A stretch of 64,000 bases of DNA from Cytidiella melzeri (Eukaryota > Basidiomycota > Agaricomycetes > Polyporales > Irpicaceae): NCBI GenBank assembly GCA_022592445.1, contig JABYQR010000253.1, forward strand, positions 1 through 64,000, given 5' to 3'. The number at the start of each line of letters is the position of its first letter. Within the stretch, counting starts at the first letter, position 1. Of the stretch, positions 56,201-64,000 are shown piece by piece. A model generated the notes under the pieces. The model was not told the origin of the DNA and searched no databases. It saw only the letters and a program-made list of their open reading frames with translations. Both the position numbers and the translations under genes were made by a program.

Positions 56201-56658
56201 GGGTCGTCGAAGAAAACCGTGCTCCTATGTACAATTCGCCTCCTCTGTCTTCCCCCAACCGATATGTACCACGGCGAGATCAGATTGTTCTTCCAGCACT
56301 GCTTGCCCCAGTTGCGTCATCCTCCTCTCCCTCTCCTCCTCCCCCAGGTCTCTCTTCCCCCCGTCAACCTGCACCCCGTAATCGATCTGAGGGCCCAAGT
56401 CACATCTCCCCAAGACACCTTGGGCCTTCTTCTCCTTCATACCTTGCTTCCCAGGCCTACTTCAATGGTACCAAACCGCCGCGGCGCTCTGAACGGACAA
56501 ATAAACGGCGATATAGTCATACGTTCACGCAGGCGCCGTCACCATCTACCGATTGCCATCGTCCACGGCAGAGCAGCCACAGGACAACTGTCCCTTCGCA
56601 AGCTTGTACATCTCCCATTGTTCTAGACCCTCCTCACCGTCTCCGCAACTTCCCGTGA
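53207..56658 (+). CDS. TMEM184/organic solute transporter Ost-alpha family membrane protein
   Basis: Thirteen exons: 53207-53297, 53357-53364, 53419-53508, 53564-53579, 53642-53709, 53760-53885, 53983-54081, 54144-54208, 54266-54347, 54404-54530, 54588-54652, 54706-54773 and 54831-56658, all phase-consistent (910 residues). The first ~310 residues form the seven-helix domain: HHIGWLVCGVFTVAATV, YIIRILLMVPLYAVIST, SFFYLLLLYISPDTEEQK, KKWMLPLGGVK, QMMKWGVLQYCVVRP, LKLFAIKAVVFLTFWQ, LFALLHLKAFSYHPY. This matches TMEM184 proteins, which sit in vacuolar or endosomal membranes and may move organic solutes. The remaining ~600 residues are a cytosolic, Ser/Pro-rich disordered tail. Exon 2 is only 8 nt. 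An in-frame GTAAGT...CAG of 39 nt at about 55313 could be an optional intron. Part of the tail is duplicated at 8200-8341. Confidence 0.9.
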
Positions 56659-57041
56659 ATCGACCTGCTCGCTCGAGTTTTGCCGTAGGTTTTTTTTCTT
56701 CTTTTGGATCCATCCTTCCCTCGTCCTTTGCGCGCTTTCTGTCTGTTCTTTCTTCACGAACTGTAACGAATTTTGACGACTAACGAGACGACTCCATCGA
56801 TGCATGTACCGTAGTACATTCACTTACGACTATCATGATTATTTCATCAACGTACCAAATAGCAGTGCGCTGTTGCAAGTAACTGCTTCCAAAGATAATT
56901 TCTGACACGATAACCACTAGATTTTCAATGAAATGATCTTTGTCAGGATACAGCAAGAGCAAGTTACAACATGCTATGATACATGGTCAAGACATCGTAA
57001 TACCTAGCTCGCAGGCCATACTTTTGGTCAATCTCTTTACA
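56659..57041. other. Convergent 3' intergenic region
   Basis: The TMEM184 and Asteroid-type genes meet tail to tail here. No gene is seen. A T/C-rich stretch at 56690-56760 follows the TMEM184 stop. Confidence 0.5.
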
Positions 57042-59858
57042 TCAATCCACCGACATACTCGCAAGCAGCCCGTACTTGCTGCCAGATTTCGTAGATCCTC
57101 GCGTTTGTGGGATTGGCATCGCCGGACCTGTACCTGCAGATGTGGTCTTATCCTTCTTACGCTTCTTGCCACTGCGCTCTCCGAACGCGTTGTCCAGCCC
57201 CTCGCATGCAGCATCCCACAGAGGTGCGCTAAAAGCTTGGGCTGGAATAGGCCTCGTGCCCGATAGATAGGCGTGGAACGTCTTTCCAGAGAACAGCAGT
57301 GCTGCACTTGGAAGATGTATATGTCCGCTGTCGCTATCGGGAGAGGATAACAGGAGGCATTCTGATAGGCGTTCGATAGCGTCCATAGTAGCAAGGACCT
57401 GTGCAGTGAGCTGCACGTTCCTGTCCGTGATGGGGACTTCCGGGTCCTCGCCCTCTTCTTCGATCCCAGAGCAAGTAGATGAAGACCAAGCAAATGAGGC
57501 AAGAAACGCCTGGGCCTCCTGCTTCGTCCATTTTTCCTTCTCTCGTTCCTTGCTACCCCCACTTTCTCGCGCGCGGACATACAGTCGTGATAGCACAGAG
57601 CGTAGAGTGAGTAGAGGGACACGCTGCTCTGAGGGCAATCCATTCAGCATGTTCAGCACTGTCACCAGCCGATCTTCTGTCGTACCGACCGCACAAAGTA
57701 GGACCGAGCACCGTTCTTCTAAAGACCGTAAAACAAGTGGCGGAGGTGGAGGTTGACCCTCGTTGCGTCCTAACGTCGGCGTACTTGCAGTCATCTCCAT
57801 CAAAGATAGAATTTCGACATCTTCTCCCGCTAAACGAGTGCCTCGCCGTATGTGTTCTTCTACGACTTTACTAGGTTGACGCTTCCAAGCGAGCTCAGCG
57901 TTCTTCTGTGAAGAGGAGTCGTTTTCATCATTATGCGCAGTCCCTGCCGCTATGGCGGAACCGTTGAGCTGCTGCAAAGCGCCACGTAATGGCGCCAGGG
58001 GATCTTCGTCCTCTGGGTCGTTTTCTTCGATCACGTCAATCAGCTCGTCGTCGTCTTCAACGGCTTCGTCCTCTCCTTGCTCATTTTCCTGCGCCTCACC
58101 AAACAGCCCGTCGCGCTGAGGTATGCCAACAGAGTCGTCCAATATCGCATAAGTCCACAGCATAATAGGACGAGCAAACGTTCTGGCAACAGGCTCCAGA
58201 TCTGGATCCTCGAGAAATTGGCGATACCAGAACGTACCCGAATGCAAAACGTCGAGTGTATGAGGGTCCATATAACCGGAACGATAGGCGGAAACGTATA
58301 AAGCCCGGATTCGACCTTGTTCGGTGTCGAGAGTAGTGGTACTACAGTCGTTTTCTGACAGGAGTGACGTTGCGCTGTCGACGGACTGTGTATCCTCTGC
58401 CTGACTGAGCTGCCTAGAAGATTGTAGGAGGACTAGAGGACATGTTCCCGCTTCGTGCAGCGCACATACGTCCGATGACCAAATCCGCCCATCGTCCCCT
58501 TCCCACTTTGGGATCGCGTACTGTAAAGTCGCTTCGACGACTCGCTCGACTACGCGCTCTTTTTCCCCGGAAGCCATCGAGTCCACGTTACGAACGATGA
58601 GTGCCGCGACTGCCCGGTCTATAAGTTGCATGACGCTCGTGACTCGATCTTTCTCTCGGTTTTTGCCTTTCTTCCCGGAAGGGCTCAGCGCGGCGCTGAG
58701 AGTATTCCGCAAGGTCGACGCCACGCGAAGGATACGCTGGGAAAGTGTTAATTGTCGATCAAAGAAAAGCCACTGAAGGTTGGTGAGCTGTGATGTATTG
58801 GCGGAAGCCACGTCGGAACGTGTACCGGTAAAGTCGTTGCCTACAAGTGCAGCAAGGAGGGGTAGTAGGCTTAAGGGAATTCCGAGGTGAGCGGCGAGGT
58901 CGGTAGGAGAGTACACCGTCACCGAGAGTTGCAAGGAGCTTAGTGGAGCGTCATCCGGGGGGATGAGACCATGTCCAGTCCCAACGCGGAACTTTTGCTG
59001 CGCTACTGCTTTTCTCCGGGATTTTGAGTTGACCACTGTCTGGAAACCATCATCGTCTTCCCAGTCATCGCTAGTGACGGAACTGACCTCCTCTGTGAGA
59101 GTAGACCAGATCATCTCATCGAGAGGTATGTATCCCTGGTACCCTTCCGCATTGAGGATGACAAAGTCAGAGTCCTTCCCGACAACGAAGCCACCGAGAC
59201 GAGCTGCTAGTTCCACCGCATACGGGTCTCCTTCTTCGTCGGCAAAGTTCAACTCGAGCGTATCACCGCGTGTCAGTGAGGTTTGGACGTTCCGGAGGGT
59301 TTGTACGCAGGCGGTGTAGGCACGTGGGGGAAGCATCCCGCTTTCCCGAAGGAACTTGGGCTTGGATCTCGAGACAGGTGAAGTGCGGAAGAAGAGAAGG
59401 GACGGCTTGATGTTGTTCTCCGTCATGCGAGATGTTATGGTAGGGAACTTGAGCTTTGGGAAGGGGCCTTTGGGACGAGACAGGACAGCACTGTTGGACG
59501 GGATCAATGGACGGCGGAAGAACTTGACCGCTCACCGTCGAAGACAAAATAAAGCCTCAACCCAAGACTTAACCATGCCCGCACAACCGTTTGTACGGCG
59601 AATGATAACTGCCCATATTCTCCGCCATACACCCACGGAAGATCCAGCAGTGCCAATACCTCGTAGATGAAGCTTTGAACGTCACGAGCGAAACATGATC
59701 AGCTGTCTCACGTAGTAATTTGAGGCGAGGGACACTCACGACCACCCATCAACGACAAATGTACCTCGATTAGAGTCGCTAGGTCGCGACGTGAATTGCA
59801 GTGTTTGGGCTATGGCATTGTTTGCTCGTAGATATGTTGTAAGGCCATGAACACCCAT
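57042..59858 (-). CDS. Asteroid-type XPG-domain protein
   Basis: Three exons on the minus strand: 59858-59740, 59672-59536 and 59467-57042 (893 residues), phases consistent. The start MGVHGLTTYLRANN and TFVVDGWSFIYE is the XPG/FEN N-terminal nuclease signature; LRLYFVFDGPFPKLKF follows across the second splice. The XPG-I-like part has VVGKDSDFVILNAEGYQGYI, with acidic residues placed as in metal-binding nucleases. This arrangement matches Asteroid homologues, structure-specific nuclease relatives without well-defined function. The C-terminal half is less conserved, with a long acidic region (DEAVEDDDELIDVIEEND). The gene is divergent from the NAD kinase gene. Confidence 0.85.
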
Positions 59859-60152
59859 CTACAGTATCTCAGTAAGAGGATGGCTTCCGCAACAGACACC
59901 ATATTTACTCACCTGCCCTTTGTTATGGAGAGCTGGGTCAGTGACGAGCAGCGTCGAAGTGGATGAGAGCCAACGGCTGTGGTAGCCATTGATCCTGACA
60001 GGAACGCCTCAAGTGGAAGCTCTAACTGAATTTAACGTGACAGCCTGGACGTTACAGACGTGATGCTCGTCACCGTCACCTTCTGCGCCCTCAGTGTATG
60101 CGCCGTCGCCGTCGTGCGCAAACAACTTGCACGATACCGTCCAGTCCAAAAA
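59859..60152. promoter_or_regulatory. Shared divergent promoter region
   Basis: The starts of the Asteroid-type gene (59858, minus) and the NAD kinase gene (about 60153, plus) are some 290 bp apart, so both promoters must lie here. No TATA box stands out. Confidence 0.5.
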
Positions 60153-61708
60153 ATGCTCTCCGTACTGCGCACACACAGTCGTCTTTGCCTAGTACGCATA
60201 CCCTCAACATCGCTGCTCCTACACACTTGTGTATATCCGCCAACGCCGCCCAAGAAGAAACCAACGTTATGCGGCTATAATAGTGCAACCAGACGAACGA
60301 TATCCACCGCTCATCCAAGTCCTCTGCGACCGTAAGCATACCCCAACATAATTCCGCCTTGAGAAACTCATGCGCAATGACGTTCAGGATAGGTCGAAAT
60401 TCAATATCCCACCAAAGTCGCTCCTCATAGTGAACAAGTTGCGAACGAAGCCTGTAGTCGATGCTATCGCTGCTCTACTCTCGTACGTGAGCCTTTTTCA
60501 CTATGTCTCGACTGCTGTGATATGAGTCTCGTACAGGTATTTGAAGGAACAACATCCTGAGGTCCGAGTATTCCACGAGGAGAGATCAGACAGACCTGAA
60601 GGTGTTGACCCGTGGACACCTGGTATGGTCTTCAAGGGTATATAAATCTACTTTTTGACTTACATGCCAAGCAGGACCTGAATCGGAGAAGATTGACTTG
60701 GTCGTCACTCTGGGAGGGGACGGCACGATCTTGCATGCATCGTCGCTGTTCAAGAGTGGCGAGGTACCTCCGGTGTTGAGCTTTTCTATGGGGACACTGG
60801 GCTTCCTACTCCCATTCCGTATGTACCGGGTCATGTATCCCAGAGCAGTGACTGGCTCACTATTGTTTGCAGATATTGACGACTTTGTCAAAGCAATCGA
60901 GAGTGCTTTTGCCGGTAATGCCACTGTACTCCATCGTATGCGGCTATCGTGCTCGTTCCAGAGGAAAGATGGATCTGACAAGGATATGGATCGTACGTCA
61001 TGGTCGTTCATATTCCCTCTGTTTGAGAGCTGCTAAACTTGGCATTATCTAGCGTGGCAGGTCATGAACGAGGTTACACTGCATCGAGGAGCAAACCCTC
61101 ACCTCATCACTATAGACATCTATGTCGACGATCAGCATTTGACAGAGGCAGTGGCAAGTCTTTGGTTTACTAGCGAACCACCCCACTACTGACTGGTCGT
61201 ATGCTACTCCAGGCAGATGGCATCATTGTTTCGACTCCTACCGGATCCACAGCCTACTCTCTATCCGCCGGAGGACCTATCGTCCACCCATCTCTGAGCG
61301 CTCTCGTTCTCACCCCAATCTGTCCTCGCAGCCTCTCGTTCCGCCCGCTCGTATTCCCATCTTCATCCACTGTCGTGTTGAAAGTGCGTCTAATCAATCA
61401 AATTTCTGAGCCCTTCCGTCGGTAGCTGACTTTGACCGACCCAGGTATCGGATCGGAGTCGCGCAGAGGCCGGACTCTCGATGGACGGTCAGGTGTCTTA
61501 CATGCTCGGACCTGGCGAGGCTGTCACTGTACAAGCATCGCTTTACCCTGTGCCGTGTATCAACAGGTCCTCTATTGCGGAGCCTGATGTTACACGAGAG
61601 GGAGTACCTCCGGGGAAGGAGGACGATTGGGTTCGAGACATTAACAATCTTTTGCAGTACAATGCGACATTCCGAAGCAAGGCGTTGCTTCGCCATAGCA
61701 GAACTTAG
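60153..61708 (+). CDS. NAD kinase, probably mitochondrial (Pos5-like)
   Basis: The enzyme phosphorylates NAD(H) to NADP(H). Exons: one ending at 60482, then 60537-60637, 60675-60818, 60873-60992, 61053-61153, 61213-61383 and 61445-61708 (300 codons from 60538 on). The GGDG catalytic motif is in [17 protein letters not shown]; the substrate motif is MNEVTLHRG; the second conserved block is [23 protein letters not shown] 60153 begins an Arg/Ser-rich leader without acidic residues ([17 protein letters not shown]), typical of mitochondrial import. The splice joining that leader to the exon with [16 protein letters not shown] is not settled; a start at 60370 (MRNDVQ) is possible. The intron 61154-61212 has a GC donor (GCAAGT). 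Length fits Pos5-type enzymes. Confidence 0.85.
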
Positions 61709-62238
61709 TTGAGGTATGGCCTTGACGTTGTAAGTGGTTTACTTTGCTCAGCGTCATCTCTAGCTTTATGTGAATGATTACGTTCTTGTCAAGATACCAC
61801 CTGAAAATCCGGGACCGAATCCGCAGAGTCCTCTAGCATCTTTATACAATCAGCTGTCAGTTGCGCGCTGCCGCTTGCCCGAACGGCGATGGCAGAGTTT
61901 ATATCGCTTCAGCGGTGGGCAGAGATGCTCCATAGCATGTAACAGTAAAAGGGCGAATTGAAATGTGGTGCTATTGTCTGTGGAACTCGACATATTCAAG
62001 TTTACATGTGTCTTGACAGCGCATAGGTGTACATGGTTTGTGCGTGCGTAAGACGGATAATGAAACTTGTGACCGGTAATGTTGGTATTTCTGCCTTGGG
62101 TAGTCCCTCCCCTCGGTGGTTCTTCATTTTAGGACTGATGCGTGATCAGTGAACAAGATGTTCCTTGTCTCTGTGTGTCTATACAATGCGCTAGAGTGCT
62201 GCTAACGAGATGTTGTCTATGCGAGCCCACATGATAGT
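61709..62238. other. Convergent intergenic region
   Basis: It lies between the NAD kinase stop and the end of the minus-strand gene at 62239. No gene is seen. Confidence 0.5.
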
Positions 62239-62996
62239 CTACTCGACGCTAGGAGATGAGTCTCCCTTGAACCAATCCTTGACACGCTCGCCCAAGGTAG
62301 GTGACGGGGTGCGGGACCCAGAATGCGAATGCGGATGCGAATGGGGTGTGGCTACCTGATCCGGTGCAAGATACTTTGCGAGATGGGCCGATGACGATGA
62401 ATATGCAGGTGGTAGCATTTCCTCCTCGGAGTGCTCTCCTCCAGCAGCAGCAACAACAACACCGCCCTCGATCGTTTTCATAGGCGGTTTGGATTTGGGT
62501 TTGGGAGAATGGGGTACCAGTGGTTTGTCGAGGATGTGAATGTGGACGATCTCGTACTCGTGAAGGTTGGCTGCGATCGTTGGCCACGCAGAACGAGAGA
62601 TTGTGATGTGGGTAGGTTGGTGTTTGATGTGGGCGTTGAGGGTGAGTTGGATTTGGGTGTGGGGGATGGTTCTGGACTCCTTGTTGTTGTTGTTGTTGCC
62701 GTCGAGGACGCTGAGTTCGGAGGGGAAGGCTTCGTATGCGAGGTCTATTGCTTTCTGGGAGGTGAAGAGATAAATCGATTAGACTTGAGCTTTTGGATCG
62801 GGGAGGGAGTTGGATTACTGACGTCGTATGTTTCTGCTACGGCGACATACACTCTGGTGTCGTTGAGGACGTAGGTGATGATACTGGCAGGGACGTGGGA
62901 TGTCACTTGGTGGTTACCATGGCTTGGGGAACCGTGAAGGCCAGTATGGTCAAGTTGAGGATGGTAGGCCTCGGGGGAGGAGGAGGAGGAAGACAT
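62239..62996 (-). CDS. Unknown two-exon protein
   Basis: ATG 62996 starts exon 1 (62996-62823); a 68-nt intron joins in phase to exon 2 (62754-62239), giving 229 residues. A Ser/His-rich N-terminus precedes a compact-looking domain (SIITYVLNDTRVYVAVAE, KAIDLAYEAFPSEL, HITISRSAWPTIAANLHEY, EIVHIHILDKP) and then a disordered tail with His/Ser/Pro and a final GERVKDWFKGDS. A run of Asn codons (NNNNN) and an Ala/Gly run come from CAA/CAG-type microsatellites. No family is recognised. The ordered part suggests a real conserved gene. Confidence 0.7.
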
Positions 62997-63668
62997 GTAA
63001 TGTTTCTATGCGCTGTGTCGCTGTTCTATGTACATGTGTAGGGGAGAAGGAGGTGAGTACTAACACGACAGTTATTTGGACCCATCTCTCAACCTGACTG
63101 TTGGATGACAAACCATTGACATGGACGCAGTGTTGTCGAATGCTTGTTTGTTCCGCATTTCCCCAGTCTTGAGTTTGCTATTGGCCAGAGGCTGTAGATG
63201 GACGATGGACCCTTTCCAACTCGACATGGTTTAGATCAAGATAGGGATAGTACTGGCGTTGATACATCACTGGCATGAAATATTAAGCGGTACTTGTCCA
63301 GGAGATAAGTGTATAGACTCAACAAGCTGCGATTGCAACATCCTCGTTGCTAGCTAAAGACCAAATGATGCTACTGACAGTGGTGATATATAGCATCTGC
63401 GCAGGAAGAGTTTTCAAAAGAGTGAAAAGCTGCGTAGCAGCGACAACCTGAAGCAGCCGAGTTCTCCCCCGATGTGCGGGAAGCAAAGCATACTATGTAT
63501 CAACATAATTCGCCACTTGGGGAGTCTAGGGCGTAAAAGAGCATGCTGATTAATGTTAGCTTTCAACCGCGGTCTGTTCCATTCCCTCGAATTCTATCGC
63601 CATTCCCCAATGTACTTGATTCACCACAACTTCACAGGTTGCGAGAAGCCGCCTGAGTGAGGATAAAG
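62997..63668. other. Intergenic, no gene seen
   Basis: Upstream region of the preceding minus-strand gene and downstream region of the HMG-box gene. No motif stood out. Confidence 0.4.
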
Positions 63669-64000
63669 TCAGAGCTGTCGTGATAACGACCCCTCGTAAA
63701 TCTTCCTTGCAGCTTCATATTCGAGTTTGTCCAGTTCAGCTTGAGCTATGAAGGGCTGTCATTGTGTACAAAAGCGTCAAGGAGACTGGAAAGTCTGACA
63801 CGCGCACGAAGAAGAGGGGACTTTTTACCTTGCGCTCTTCATCCGTCATCGAACGCCACTTGACAGCTGCGAGCACGCTTTGCTTCGAAGGCTCAGTCTC
63901 GTCGCCAAACACCTCATCGACGAGGCTCTGGTCCCGCCGGATGTGCTCGAGGAACTTGAAGTACGCGCTGAGCGGCTTCTTTGGGGCATTTGGGTCCTTG
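63669..64000 (-). CDS. HMG-box protein, 3' end
   Basis: Two exons at the window edge: 64000-63829 and 63754-63669, with a 74-nt GT-AG intron. The translation has DPNAPKKPLSAYFKFLEHI, VLAAVKWRSMTDEERK, then PFIAQAELDKLEYEAARKIY and the stop at 63669. This is one HMG box, with the NAPKKPLSAY opening, a central Trp and the final KxxYExxxxxY helix. HMG boxes bend DNA and act in chromatin or transcription, or in mitochondrial nucleoids. The start lies beyond the window, so the number of boxes and the location are unknown. The insert VDEVFGDETEPSKQ makes the box somewhat longer than that of Nhp6. Confidence 0.85.

Noticed and set aside
60060..60152. Upstream in-frame ATG at 60060 for the NAD kinase
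   Set aside because: The extra 31 residues form a hydrophobic stretch atypical of the family and lie in the divergent promoter; ATG 60153 gives a normal mitochondrial leader.

Overview
This window is nuclear DNA of a filamentous basidiomycete, most likely an Agaricomycete. Evidence is dense 50-60 nt spliceosomal introns with GT-AG ends, KDZ-type transposase with its CxC2 cysteine cluster, Ulp1-protease transposon genes, Copia elements, and single-copy eukaryotic genes (TMEM184-type membrane protein, Asteroid-type XPG nuclease, NAD kinase, HMG-box protein). No bacterial gene, CRISPR array, rRNA or tRNA gene was recognised.

Layout. 1-8.9 kb: a decayed multi-copy-type gene, a perfect 124-bp tandem triplication, minisatellites, and a minus-strand transposon gene that on splicing would join a (frameshifted) Ulp1 cysteine protease, a coiled coil and a DDE transposase. 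Its 3' end is cut by a CACTA-like foldback repeat. 9.2-15.0 kb: a complete-ended but inactivated Copia retrotransposon with 5-bp target duplications, itself carrying a 646-bp terminal-inverted-repeat insertion. 15.3-23.4 kb: a truncated glycosyltransferase-like gene, a second Copia polyprotein (intact ORF but gag-less), and a 2-kb palindrome whose arms hold two divergent copies of one promoter plus N-terminal coding region; one arm feeds the Copia ORF, the other an RNase H-containing ORF. 23.5-31.3 kb: several copies and fragments of one non-autonomous repeat family with Helentron-like ends and an internal higher-order tandem array, interrupted by a 399-bp foldback element and a small secreted protein gene.

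32.2-50.3 kb: plus-strand block of three multi-exon genes of unknown function followed by a full KDZ transposase; a 20-bp inverted repeat brackets the block and may mark the ends of one ~18-kb transposon. Minisatellites and a ~0.4-kb inverted repeat pair lie inside.

50.3-64.0 kb: ordinary gene-dense DNA with an NmrA-like pseudogene, a short conserved-looking gene, TMEM184/Ost-alpha protein, Asteroid/XPG protein divergent from NAD kinase, an unknown two-exon gene, and the 3' end of an HMG-box gene. The border between repeat-rich accessory DNA and housekeeping DNA falls near 50.3-52.4 kb. A 142-bp piece of the TMEM184 gene is duplicated at 8.2 kb inside the repeat-rich part, so sequence has moved between the two compartments.
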